Shown piece after piece: positions 52,639-61,405 of a stretch of DNA of 64,000 nucleotides. Source of the DNA: Pseudomonadota bacterium (GTDB taxonomy: Bacteria; Pseudomonadota; Alphaproteobacteria; Sphingomonadales; Sphingomonadaceae); assembly GCA_023458055.1 (NCBI GenBank), contig JAEXAW010000078.1, positions 1 to 64,000 on the forward strand. Reading direction: 5' to 3'. The notes under the pieces are model-generated. The model saw only the letters and a program-made list of their open reading frames with translations, ran no database searches and was not told the DNA's origin. Each line of letters opens with the position of its first letter. The first letter of the stretch is position 1. A program made the position numbers and the translations under genes.

Positions 52639-53765
52639 GCATGACCGCGCTGTTCGGGGCGCCTATCCTTGCCGGTGACTGGCGCGTGGATCATGCGGTG
52701 CTGATGGATGGCGCGCATATCGTCGATGTCGTGCCGGTTGGTCAAATTCCGTCCGATGCCGAACGGGTGCAGGTCGCTGGCGGGCATCTCGTTCCAGGCT
52801 TTATCGATACGCAGGTCAATGGCGGCGGGGGCCTATTGTTCAACGATCAACCGACGGTCGAAGGCGTTCGAACCATTGCCGCTGCCCACCGGCGATTTGG
52901 CACCACCGCGCTGCTGCCGACCCTCATCAGCGATGATCTTGAGGTGGTGGCCAAGGCGATTGCTGCGGTCGATGCAGCGATTGAAGCGGGGGTCCCGGGC
53001 GTGGTCGGTATCCACCTTGAAGGCCCGTTCCTCAATCCCGGCAAACATGGCATCCATGACGAGCGCTGGTTCCGGATGCTGGATGATGACGCTGTCGCGC
53101 TGCTGGCCTCGCTTGAGCGTGGCAAGACCTTGGTGACCCTCGCCCCCGAACGCGCGCCGCCTGGTTTTATCCGCAAATTGACCGATGCCGGCGTGATCGT
53201 CGCCGCGGGCCATACGCTCGCCAGCTATGAGGATATGGCGCGCGCGGTAGAAGAAGGCCTCACCGGCATCACCCATTTATATAATGCGATGACCCAGCTT
53301 GAAAGCCGCGCGCCCGGGGTCGTCGGCGCGGCGTTTGATCTTGAGGTGATCTCCGGGCTGATTGTGGACGGGCACCATGTCCACCCCGCCTCCCTGCGTG
53401 CGGCTTATGCCGCATGCGGCCCGGAACGGCTGATGCTGGTCACCGATGCGATGCCGCCCATCGGGACGGATATGGAGAGCTTTCCTCTCGGCGAGACCGA
53501 GATTTTCGTGCGCGATGGCGCGCTGAGGTCAAAAGACGGTACGCTCGCAGGATCAGACCTCGACATGGCGCGCGCGGTGACTAACGCCGTGACGATGATG
53601 GGCGTGACGCTCGACCAAGCCGTCGCAATGGCCAGCGCAACGCCTGCGCGCTTCCTTGGGCTCAAAGACTATGGTCGGATCGCGACCGGCTATCGCGCCG
53701 ATATCGTCCATCTTGATGATAGCGGTAAAGTCGCGGCCGTCTGGGTCGGCGGCGACGCTCTTTAA
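52635..53765 (+). CDS. nagA: N-acetylglucosamine-6-phosphate deacetylase
   Basis: 376 residues, amidohydrolase fold. It removes acetate from GlcNAc-6-P. Visible metal and substrate residues are HLEGPFLNP, AAGHTLA, THLYNAM, DGHHVHP, and the catalytic Asp in VTDAMPP; LAGSDLDMARAV completes the family pattern. The start overlaps the deaminase stop as ATGA. Its stop overlaps that of the convergent nagK by four bases. Together with murQ and the deaminase it forms a complete route from MurNAc-6-P or GlcNAc-6-P to fructose-6-P. Confidence 0.95.
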   Translation: MSMTALFGAPILAGDWRVDHAVLMDGAHIVDVVPVGQIPSDAERVQVAGGHLVPGFIDTQVNGGGGLLFNDQPTVEGVRTIAAAHRRFGTTALLPTLISDDLEVVAKAIAAVDAAIEAGVPGVVGIHLEGPFLNPGKHGIHDERWFRMLDDDAVALLASLERGKTLVTLAPERAPPGFIRKLTDAGVIVAAGHTLASYEDMARAVEEGLTGITHLYNAMTQLESRAPGVVGAAFDLEVISGLIVDGHHVHPASLRAAYAACGPERLMLVTDAMPPIGTDMESFPLGETEIFVRDGALRSKDGTLAGSDLDMARAVTNAVTMMGVTLDQAVAMASATPARFLGLKDYGRIATGYRADIVHLDDSGKVAAVWVGGDAL

Positions 53766-54643
53766 TCCGGCAGGGGAACCGGCCGCCCCGCAAGGATCAG
53801 CGCGCCGTCGAGAGCATCACCGAGCGGCTCTTGCAACAAGGCCACCGTGCGTGCGCGCAGCCACGGTTTCATCCGCTCGGCAAGTCCGCCCATCAGCACA
53901 CAGCGCGAGGCACCCTTGGCGACGATGGTCTCGATAAAGCGTTCAATATGGAGCGCCGCATCCTGCACGATGGAGCGCGCAATCTCGTCGCCCTCATCGG
54001 CATAATCCATGACCAGCGGCGCAAAGGCGGCATAATCGCCGGGCGCGGCTTCATCCATCCACGCGACAAATTGCGGGATGGCATGATCGAACTGCTTGGT
54101 GATCGCCTGACTGAACGGGGTCGGCTTGGTGCGCCCGTCCATCGCGCGCAAAGCGTGGCGCAGCGCACTGAGGCCGAGCGCCGCCCCGCTGCCTTCATCC
54201 GAAATCGGAAAGCCATAGCCGCCGATGCTGTAGCTGTCCTCACCGCGTTTGATGAGGCCAACGCTGCCGGTGCCGACGATCAGGATCGCACCGTCGCCGC
54301 CCATATGCGCGCCCAGATTGGCGATCATCGCGTCGCTTGTGAACTGCACATTGGCGAAGGGAAAATCAAGTTGCTGGAGTCGGCTCCGCATCCCCATGCG
54401 AGTGATCCCGGCAATCCCCATGCCGCAACGGATATCGCCGAGATTGTCATCGGATAGGCCCGCCGCGTGGACCGCTTGCAGGCACACATCCATCAGGCGG
54501 CCATGGAGTTCCTCGATACCGATATTGGTATTGGCCGGCCCGGCCTTGCCGATGCCAAGGACATGACCCTTTTCGTCGGTCAGGCGCGATTTGCTTGCGG
54601 TGCCGCCGGCATCGACGCCGAGATAAAGTGCCATTTGTGCCAT
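53762..54643 (-). CDS. N-acetylglucosamine kinase, BadF/BadG ATPase family
   Basis: 293 residues. The actin-like ATPase motifs are present: phosphate 1 LGVDAGGTASKSRL at 7-20, phosphate 2 ILIVGTGSVGLI near residue 117, and the adenosine motif CVLMGGLAERM near the C-terminus. In this setting, convergent to murQ-nagB2-nagA, it most likely phosphorylates GlcNAc to GlcNAc-6-P. A related sugar or 1,6-anhydro-MurNAc is possible. No sugar transporter or regulator accompanies it in this part of the window. Confidence 0.82.
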   Translation of the reverse strand: MAQMALYLGVDAGGTASKSRLTDEKGHVLGIGKAGPANTNIGIEELHGRLMDVCLQAVHAAGLSDDNLGDIRCGMGIAGITRMGMRSRLQQLDFPFANVQFTSDAMIANLGAHMGGDGAILIVGTGSVGLIKRGEDSYSIGGYGFPISDEGSGAALGLSALRHALRAMDGRTKPTPFSQAITKQFDHAIPQFVAWMDEAAPGDYAAFAPLVMDYADEGDEIARSIVQDAALHIERFIETIVAKGASRCVLMGGLAERMKPWLRARTVALLQEPLGDALDGALILAGRPVPLPD

Positions 54644-54760
54644 GTTACGGGCAAATCCTGCCCGCCCTCCTGTTTATCGCGCGTCCTTAGTCCCCCTCCG
54701 CCCGGAAAAAGGCAACCCACTTTGCGCCGATTGGCCTGCAAATTTATTGGTCGTCCTGCC

Positions 54761-54778
54761 CTGTAACACAAATGTCAT
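54761..54778 (+). promoter_or_regulatory. Pho box upstream of phoR
   Basis: CTGTAAC-ACAA-ATGTCAT matches the two 7-base half-sites of the PhoB box (CTGTCAT, four bases apart). It lies 64 bases before the phoR ATG. Confidence 0.75.
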
Positions 54779-54842
54779 AATGCAATGACAGGAAGACCGG
54801 GTCGCGCTAAGGGCGTTGGACGATCTATAGGGGATCTCGATA

Positions 54843-56057
54843 ATGGCCAAAGGGCCTTTCTTTATCGCAGTCGCAGCAACGGTCGGAATGATCATCGCTG
54901 GGGCGAGTATCTGGCTCGCGCTCGCGGTGCTGGCTTTATGGTGTGGCAGCTTGTGGCTGGTTAGGCCAGCGGCACCTGAAGAGGCTGCGTCCGACCGCAG
55001 GATGCTTGACCAGGATGCGCTTCTCGCCGCTTTCCTCGATCCGGTCGATGCGCCGCTTCTCCTGATTGATCGCGGACGGATCAGCTCGGCAAACCGGGCC
55101 GCGCGCGAGGCATTGGGCGGACATATTGTCGGGCAAGACGTGCGCGTTGCCCTCCGGCATCCGGCAGCGGTTGGCCTCATCAACAGCGACCAGCCGGATG
55201 CGGCCAAAATGATCACCATCGAAGGCCTGACCAGTCCACGCAGCCGGTTTGAAATGCAGCTTCATCAGATTGATGATCGCTATCGGCTGGTACAATTGAC
55301 CGACCGTTCGCGCGAAGGTGATGTATCGCGGGCGCATACCGATTTCGTTGCTAATGCAAGCCACGAACTGCGTACGCCGCTCGCCTCGATCATCGGCTAT
55401 AGCGAGACGCTACGCGACGACGAAGGCGCGATGGACAAGGCGACCCGCAACCGGTTTCTCGACACCATGCTGAGGGAATCCAATCGCATGCGCGCCCTGA
55501 TCGATGATCTCATGTCGCTCTCGCGCATCGAGGCGGAAAAGCATCAACGCCCTTCGGAAAAGATCGATCTCGTGCCCGTGGCGCAAGCGATTGCCAAGGA
55601 TGTGGCCGCGATCCACGGCGGTGAACGTATCCGTTGCAGCTTTACCGCCGATCATGCGATGATCCTTGGCGATCACGCGCAGATTGATCAGTTGATCCGT
55701 AACCTCGTCGACAATGCCCTTAAATATGGCAGTGCCATCGAGCCGGTCACGTTGGCGATTTCCAGTGACGCGCGCCATATAATATTTGTGGTGCAGGATC
55801 GTGGCCAAGGCATAGATCCCGATCAGTTACCGCACTTGACGCGTCGCTTTTATCGCACGGATCCGGGCCGCAGTCAGGCTGCGGGCGGTACCGGCCTTGG
55901 CCTCGCAATCGTCAAGCATATCGTCGAACGGCATCGCGCCACGCTCGATATTGCGAGCAAAGTGGGCGAGGGTACGACCGTGTCGGTGCGCTTCCCCCGC
56001 GCGGTCGAAAGTGTTGCTGAAACAAATTATGACAATAGTGTCACTGAACTGTCATAA
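54843..56057 (+). CDS. phoR: Phosphate regulon sensor histidine kinase PhoR
   Basis: 404 residues. Two membrane helices form a short hairpin (about 7-40), with no large periplasmic domain, as usual for PhoR. A PAS-like domain follows (about 55-155). The phosphoacceptor is His174 in ASHELRTPL. The ATPase domain has N box RNLVDNALKYG, G1 box QDRGQGID and G2 box GTGLGLAI. It senses phosphate through PstSCAB-PhoU and phosphorylates PhoB. It opens the Pho module, and a Pho box lies upstream. A second Pho box overlaps its final codons. Confidence 0.93.
   Translation: MAKGPFFIAVAATVGMIIAGASIWLALAVLALWCGSLWLVRPAAPEEAASDRRMLDQDALLAAFLDPVDAPLLLIDRGRISSANRAAREALGGHIVGQDVRVALRHPAAVGLINSDQPDAAKMITIEGLTSPRSRFEMQLHQIDDRYRLVQLTDRSREGDVSRAHTDFVANASHELRTPLASIIGYSETLRDDEGAMDKATRNRFLDTMLRESNRMRALIDDLMSLSRIEAEKHQRPSEKIDLVPVAQAIAKDVAAIHGGERIRCSFTADHAMILGDHAQIDQLIRNLVDNALKYGSAIEPVTLAISSDARHIIFVVQDRGQGIDPDQLPHLTRRFYRTDPGRSQAAGGTGLGLAIVKHIVERHRATLDIASKVGEGTTVSVRFPRAVESVAETNYDNSVTELS
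56038..56055 (+). promoter_or_regulatory. Pho box upstream of pstS, inside the phoR end
   Basis: GTGTCAC-TGAA-CTGTCAT, two PhoB half-sites four bases apart. It overlaps the last codons and stop of phoR. TATCAT (56063-56068), 7 bases downstream, fits a -10 element, giving a start near 56075 and about 35 bases to pstS. Confidence 0.8.
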
Positions 56058-56109
56058 AAACCTATCATGGCGCGATTATCGCAGCATGCGACCCAACAGG
56101 AGTCCCAAG

Positions 56110-57162
56110 ATGATTCGTTTTGCCAAGCCTCTTTCAATCGCGCTCGTCGCGTCTGTTTCGCTTGCTGCCTGTGGCAGCGGCGGCGGTGGTTCGACCGCAT
56201 CGCGTGACCAGATCCGCGCTGTCGGCTCGTCGACTGTTTATCCGTTCTCCAAGGCTGTCGCAGAAGCGCTCGCCAAGGCAGACCCGTCGATCAAGTCGGC
56301 GATCATCGAAGCCAACGGCACGGGCGCCGGCCTGAAGCTGTTCTGCGCTGGCGTCGGCGTCGCGCACCCGGACATCGCCAACGCATCGCGTCGCATCAAA
56401 AAGTCCGAATTTGAAGATTGCCAGAAGAATGGCGTCAAGGACATCGTTGAAATCCAGGTCGGCCTTGATGGCATTGCCTTCGCTGAAGCCAATGGCGGCC
56501 CGAACATGAAGCTTTCGGTGACCGATATTTACAAGGCGCTGGCCGCCAACCCGTTCGGCAAGCCCAACACGGCTAAGAATTGGAGCGACGTCAATCCGTC
56601 GCTGCCGAACGAGCCGATCCTTGTTTATGGCCCGCCCTCGACCTCGGGCACCCGCGATGCGCTCGCGGAGTTGATCCTGACCAAGGGCTGCGACACCGAC
56701 GCTGCCACCAAGGCGCTCAAGGATAGTGACAAGGACAAGCATAAAGCCATCTGCACCGAAGTGCGCAACGATGGTGCCTATGTGGATTCGGGTGAAAACG
56801 ACAATCTGATCGTGCAGAAGATTGCCGCCAATCCCAAAGCGATCGGCGTGTTCGGTTTCTCCTTCCTCGAAGCCAATGGTGACAAGATCAAGGGCGTCCC
56901 GCTTGATGGTGTCGCACCGACTTATGACAGCGTTGCAAGCTTCAAATATCCGGGTGCCCGCCCGCTCTATATCTACGTTAAAACGGCGCACCTTAATGCT
57001 ATCAAGGGCCTTAAGGAATTCGCGGCTGAATATGCGAAGGCCTGGGGTCCGGACGGCTATCTGAAAAAGCAGGGCATGGTTGTTGCGCCCGATGATGTGC
57101 GCGCCAAAAATGCCGAGATCGTTTCGTCGATGAAGGTCATGGACGGCGCCGACCTTAAGTAA
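56110..57162 (+). CDS. pstS: Phosphate ABC transporter substrate-binding protein PstS
   Basis: 350 residues from the ATG at 56110, with AGGAG about 9 bases upstream. It has a lipoprotein signal with lipobox LAAC (Cys at about residue 22), followed by a Gly-rich tether. Phosphate-binding loops are visible: AVGSSTVYPF near residue 38 and GTGAGLKLFCAG near residue 75; a third in PPSTSGTRDA near residue 178. The pattern, with TVYPFS and a Cys pair (CAG... FEDCQK), fits the alphaproteobacterial PstS type. It has its own Pho box and promoter inside phoR, and a hairpin follows its stop. Confidence 0.93.
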   Translation: MIRFAKPLSIALVASVSLAACGSGGGGSTASRDQIRAVGSSTVYPFSKAVAEALAKADPSIKSAIIEANGTGAGLKLFCAGVGVAHPDIANASRRIKKSEFEDCQKNGVKDIVEIQVGLDGIAFAEANGGPNMKLSVTDIYKALAANPFGKPNTAKNWSDVNPSLPNEPILVYGPPSTSGTRDALAELILTKGCDTDAATKALKDSDKDKHKAICTEVRNDGAYVDSGENDNLIVQKIAANPKAIGVFGFSFLEANGDKIKGVPLDGVAPTYDSVASFKYPGARPLYIYVKTAHLNAIKGLKEFAAEYAKAWGPDGYLKKQGMVVAPDDVRAKNAEIVSSMKVMDGADLK

Positions 57163-57171
57163 GAAACCCAG

Positions 57172-57206
57172 AACCGGGCGGCAGGCTTTGCGTGCTGCCC
57201 GGTTTT
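57172..57206 (+). terminator. Hairpin between pstS and pstC
   Basis: AACCGGGC (57172-57179) pairs with GCCCGGTT (57197-57204), followed by TT. It starts 9 bases after the pstS stop. The short T-run suggests an attenuator that lets part of transcription through to pstC. Confidence 0.6.
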
Positions 57207-57241
57207 AACCATCGCTTGTCGCCAAGGTCAGGGATTACAAC

Positions 57242-58636
57242 GTGTCACCCGCCATTCTCCTGTTGATGGTTGCAGCGCTCGCGCTGATCGCCTGGATCGC
57301 CGGGCGCGCGCGGGCGTCGTTGTTTGGCCGCACGGCCGCGGCCCAAGGCACGCGCGGGGGGCTTCATTCTCTGCCTATCTATCATGGCTGGTATGTGGCC
57401 TTGTGGGCGCTCGTTCCGGCGCTGCTATTCGCGCTGATCTGGTCGAACATTTCAAATGGGTTGGTGCTGCAACAGGTGCTTGCCTCGCCCGCCGCGCAAG
57501 GCTTGCCGCAAATGGACATGGAGCGCGGTGCGATCCTTGCCGAAGCGCGCAATGTTGCACAAAGCGGCGCCGGGGCGTTCAATCCGCTCGCCCAGCAACT
57601 GGCCGAACCTTTCCGCGCGGCGATGCGCTTTTACGGGCTGATCGGTGCTGCGATCACCATGCTTATCGGTTTTGCGGGCGGCGCGTTCGCCTATCTGCGT
57701 TTGAAGCCTGATTTCAAGGCGCGCACCCGGGTTGAGCGCGCGGTGATGGCGTTGCTGCTGCTCGCTTCGCTTGTTGCGATCCTCACTACCATCGGCATTT
57801 TTGTCTCGCTCGCGTTTGAAACCGTGCGCTTCTTCGGCATGGTCTCGCCCGTGGATTTCCTGTTCGGTACCCATTGGGGACCGGATTCGATGAGCCCGCA
57901 TACGCCGGAAGCCAATAAAAATTACGGCGCGATCCCGCTCTTTTGGGGCACCATTTTTATCGGCGCGATCATTGCGATGATCGTTGCCATTCCGCTGGGA
58001 TTGATGAGCGCGGTCTATCTCACCCAATATGCAGCGCCGAAGGTGCGCAAATGGATGAAGCCGCTGCTCGAAATTCTCGCCGGTATTCCGACGGTGGTTT
58101 ATGGCTATTTTGCAGCGCTCACCGTCGCGCCAAAGATTCGCGACTTTGCGGTCGCCATCGGGATCAACAACCCGTCAACCGAAAGCGCGCTGGCCGCGGG
58201 CTTGGTGATGGGCATTATGATCATCCCGTTCGTTTCGTCGATGGCGGATGACAGTATCGCGGCGGTCCCGCAATCGATGCGCGATGGCTCGCTGGCGATG
58301 GGCGCGACGACCTCTGAAACCATCCGCCGCGTGCTGATCCCGGCCGCGCTCCCCGGCATTGTAGCCGGTGTGATGCTCGCCGTCAGCCGCGCCATCGGCG
58401 AAACCATGATCGTGGTGATGGCCGCGAGTACTGCTGCTAACCTTTCCGCCAATCCGTTCGCCAGCATGACCACGGTGACCGTGCAGATCGTCCAGATGCT
58501 GACCGGTGAGGGCAGTTTCGATCATCCCGCGACCTTGAGCGCCTTCGCACTCGGCATGGTGCTGTTCATTGTGACGCTGATCCTCAACATCATCGCGCTC
58601 CGCGTGGTCAAGAAGTTCCGGGAAGCTTATGACTGA
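57242..58636 (+). CDS. pstC: Phosphate ABC transporter permease PstC
   Basis: 464 residues from a GTG at 57242. It is longer than E. coli PstC (about 319): residues 1-200 are an N-terminal extension with three or four membrane segments and a loop, as in the DUF3708 type of alphaproteobacteria. The C-terminal ~260 residues are the usual permease domain, with the EAA loop in GATTSETIRRVLIPAALPG near residue 360. It forms the channel with PstA. Its end overlaps the pstA start by 8 bases. Confidence 0.93.
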   Translation: MSPAILLLMVAALALIAWIAGRARASLFGRTAAAQGTRGGLHSLPIYHGWYVALWALVPALLFALIWSNISNGLVLQQVLASPAAQGLPQMDMERGAILAEARNVAQSGAGAFNPLAQQLAEPFRAAMRFYGLIGAAITMLIGFAGGAFAYLRLKPDFKARTRVERAVMALLLLASLVAILTTIGIFVSLAFETVRFFGMVSPVDFLFGTHWGPDSMSPHTPEANKNYGAIPLFWGTIFIGAIIAMIVAIPLGLMSAVYLTQYAAPKVRKWMKPLLEILAGIPTVVYGYFAALTVAPKIRDFAVAIGINNPSTESALAAGLVMGIMIIPFVSSMADDSIAAVPQSMRDGSLAMGATTSETIRRVLIPAALPGIVAGVMLAVSRAIGETMIVVMAASTAANLSANPFASMTTVTVQIVQMLTGEGSFDHPATLSAFALGMVLFIVTLILNIIALRVVKKFREAYD

Positions 58637-59906
58637 TAGTGCTCAGACCCCCGCACCCGCGCGCGTTCCGACCGACTGGACCTCGCCCGCGCTCGCCCAG
58701 CGCATCCGCAAACGGCACAGCGCGGAGAAGCGCTTCAAGGCGCTCGGCCTCATTTCGATCCTCGTGTCGGCGCTGTTTCTCGCGTTCCTGCTCTTCACCA
58801 TGACGGCGAACGGCATTGGCGGGTTCAAGCGCGATACAATGACCGTGCCGATTGACTTCCCCGCGCTTGGCCTCACCGTGACGGCGGATCAATTGCGTGG
58901 CCCCGACGCGGCGCAGCAACTCGCCACGGGCGGGATTGAGGAAGGCGTCAACCTCGCCGCGATGCAGGCGCTTGGCCCCGATGCGGCGGCGCAACTCGCC
59001 CCCTCGGCCTGGACCGAAGTGCGCAACGCCATTGTCGAAGACCCGCTGCTTCTATCCGGCAAACAGGAGTTTCAGCTGCCGATCTCGGGTGAGCTGGCCG
59101 CGGGCGTGCGCGGAGAGGGCAAACCGGAAATGCGCGCCCTTGCAAAGACGCTGCAGGACAAGGGTGTTTTGACCTCCAGCTTCGACAGCGGCTTTCTGAC
59201 CCGCTCGGACGCAACCGATCCGGGGCAGGTGGGCATCTGGGGCGCGCTCAAGGGCTCGATCCTCACCATGCTGGTGACGCTGGCGCTCGCCTTCCCGGTG
59301 GGTGTACTCGCCGCCATCTATCTTGAGGAATATGCCCCGCGCAATCGCTGGACGGACCTTATCGAGGTGTCGATCAACAATCTGGCGGCGGTGCCGTCGA
59401 TCATCTTCGGCCTCCTTGGTCTGGCCGTATTCCTGGCCTTCATGGGCTTGCCGCGTTCGGCGCCTTTGGTCGGCGGGATGACGCTCGCGCTGATGACCAT
59501 GCCGGTGATCGTTATCTCGGGCCGCAATGCGATCAAGGCGGTGCCCCCCTCGATCCGCGATGCTGCGCTCGCCATGGGGGCAAGCCCAGTACAAGTTGTG
59601 TTCCATCACGTGCTGCCGCTCGCGCTTCCGGGCATTTTGACCGGCACGATTATCGGTATGGCGCGCGCGCTCGGCGAAACCGCTCCGCTTTTGATGATCG
59701 GGATGCGCGCCTTCGTCGCCTCGCCGCCGGAATCGCTGACCTCGCCGTCGAGCGTGCTGCCGGTGCAGATTTACCTTTGGTCCGATGAAGTGAGCCGCGG
59801 CTTTGTTGAACGCACCTCTGCGGCGATCATAGTGCTGCTGGTATTCCTTCTCCTGATGAATGGCCTCGCCATCTATCTTCGCAACAAATTCGAACAACGC
59901 TGGTAA
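58629..59906 (+). CDS. pstA: Phosphate ABC transporter permease PstA
   Basis: 425 residues. It has an N-terminal extension with one membrane helix (about 43-63) and a periplasmic-type loop of about 130 residues (the DUF3333 type), then a six-helix permease domain. The EAA loop is in GASPVQVVFHHVLPLALPG near residue 317. It starts inside the end of pstC, so the permeases are made together. The pstB start is 5 bases after its stop. Confidence 0.93.
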   Translation: MTDSAQTPAPARVPTDWTSPALAQRIRKRHSAEKRFKALGLISILVSALFLAFLLFTMTANGIGGFKRDTMTVPIDFPALGLTVTADQLRGPDAAQQLATGGIEEGVNLAAMQALGPDAAAQLAPSAWTEVRNAIVEDPLLLSGKQEFQLPISGELAAGVRGEGKPEMRALAKTLQDKGVLTSSFDSGFLTRSDATDPGQVGIWGALKGSILTMLVTLALAFPVGVLAAIYLEEYAPRNRWTDLIEVSINNLAAVPSIIFGLLGLAVFLAFMGLPRSAPLVGGMTLALMTMPVIVISGRNAIKAVPPSIRDAALAMGASPVQVVFHHVLPLALPGILTGTIIGMARALGETAPLLMIGMRAFVASPPESLTSPSSVLPVQIYLWSDEVSRGFVERTSAAIIVLLVFLLLMNGLAIYLRNKFEQRW

Positions 59907-59910
59907 GGCC

Positions 59911-60690
59911 ATGATGACCGAACTCGAAACACCCAACCCCAAAATGACCGCGCGCGATGTGTCGGTTTTTTATGGAGAGAAAAAGGCGATCGATAATGTG
60001 TCGATCGACATTCCGTCCGATTATGTGACCGCGTTCATCGGTCCGTCGGGCTGCGGCAAATCGACCTTCCTGCGCTCGCTTAACCGGATGAATGATACGG
60101 TTGCATCGGCGCGCGTCGAAGGCGAGATCAAGCTTGACGGCGAAGACATCTACAAGAGCGGCATGGACGTGGTGCAATTGCGCGCGCGCGTCGGCATGGT
60201 GTTCCAGAAGCCCAACCCGTTCCCCAAATCCATCTTCGAAAATGTTGCTTATGGCCCGAAGATTCACGGGCGGGCGGGGAGCAAGAGTGATCTTGACGGG
60301 ATTGTCGAAGCCGCACTCACCAAGGCGGGGCTGTGGGAAGAGGTCAAGGACCGGCTGACCGATAGCGGCACGGCGCTGTCAGGCGGGCAGCAGCAGCGCC
60401 TCTGCATCGCGCGGGCTATTGCGGTCGATCCCGAAGTCATCCTGATGGACGAACCCTGTTCGGCGCTTGATCCGATTGCCACCGCCCGCATCGAGGAACT
60501 GATCCACGAACTGCGGGGGCGTTATGCGATCGTCATCGTGACCCACTCGATGCAGCAGGCCGCCCGCGTGTCGCAGCGCACAGCATTCTTCCACCTCGGA
60601 AAGATGGTCGAATATGGTAAGACGTCCGATATCTTCACCAATCCGCGTGAAGAGCGCACCAAAGATTATATCACCGGGCGCTACGGGTAA
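59911..60690 (+). CDS. pstB: Phosphate ABC transporter ATP-binding protein PstB
   Basis: 259 residues from the first ATG of the ATGATG at 59911. The nucleotide-binding motifs are complete: Walker A GPSGCGKST (44-52), signature LSGGQQQRLCIARA, Walker B VILMDEPCSALDP, and His switch IVTHSMQQA. The start pattern VSVFYGEKKAIDNVS is typical of PstB. It drives phosphate uptake and, with PhoU, tells PhoR about phosphate status. Confidence 0.97.
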   Translation: MMTELETPNPKMTARDVSVFYGEKKAIDNVSIDIPSDYVTAFIGPSGCGKSTFLRSLNRMNDTVASARVEGEIKLDGEDIYKSGMDVVQLRARVGMVFQKPNPFPKSIFENVAYGPKIHGRAGSKSDLDGIVEAALTKAGLWEEVKDRLTDSGTALSGGQQQRLCIARAIAVDPEVILMDEPCSALDPIATARIEELIHELRGRYAIVIVTHSMQQAARVSQRTAFFHLGKMVEYGKTSDIFTNPREERTKDYITGRYG

Positions 60691-60702
60691 GGAGAGAGCA
60701 GG

Positions 60703-61392
60703 ATGAACGATCATACCGTAAAGGCGTTCGACGAGGACATCACCAAACTGCGCGGCCTGATCGCGGAAATGGGTGGTCTTGCCGAATATGCAATCACGCG
60801 TGCGATGGATTCACTGGTCCGGCATGACCCGGCCTTGGCGGAGCAGGTGATTGCCGATGATGCAAAGCTCGACGCGCTCGACCATGCGGTAGACAAGCTT
60901 GCGGTGCGCATCCTCGCCCTTCGCGCGCCGATGGCCGACGATCTGCGCGAGGTCATTGCCGACCTCAAAATTGCGGGCATCCTCGAACGCATCGGCGATT
61001 ATGCCAAAAATATCGCCAAGCGGGTGAAGGAAGTCCACGATACCGCCCGGTTTGAACCGCTGATCCTGCTTCCGGCGATGGCGGAACTTGCGGCTTCCAT
61101 GGTGCATGATGTGCTGACCGCGCACGCGGCGCACGACGCCGAAGCCGCCGAGGAAATTATCGCGCGCGATGAAAAGGTCGACAATTTCTACAACAGCATC
61201 TTCCGCAATCTGGTGAGCTATATGATGGAAAACCCGTCGACCATCAGCGCGGCGGCGCATCTGTTGTTCGTCGCCCGCAACCTCGAACGGATTGGCGACC
61301 ATGCCACCAATATCGCCGAACAAGTCTATTATGTCGCGACGGGCGAGTATCTCCCCGACCGCAACGATCCGGACCGTCACGAAGAAACATAA
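60703..61392 (+). CDS. phoU: Phosphate signalling protein PhoU
   Basis: 229 residues, two three-helix PhoU repeats. The metal-binding patterns (DDAKLDALDHAVDKLAVRIL in repeat 1 and ARDEKVDNFYNSIFRNLVSYM in repeat 2) and LERIGDYAKNIAKRV/LERIGDHATNIAEQV are clear. PhoU represses the Pho response when phosphate is plentiful, by linking PstSCAB to PhoR. AAGGAGAGAG lies before the ATG, 12 bases after pstB. Confidence 0.96.
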   Translation: MNDHTVKAFDEDITKLRGLIAEMGGLAEYAITRAMDSLVRHDPALAEQVIADDAKLDALDHAVDKLAVRILALRAPMADDLREVIADLKIAGILERIGDYAKNIAKRVKEVHDTARFEPLILLPAMAELAASMVHDVLTAHAAHDAEAAEEIIARDEKVDNFYNSIFRNLVSYMMENPSTISAAAHLLFVARNLERIGDHATNIAEQVYYVATGEYLPDRNDPDRHEET

Positions 61393-61405
61393 GGCAGAAT
61401 GAACG

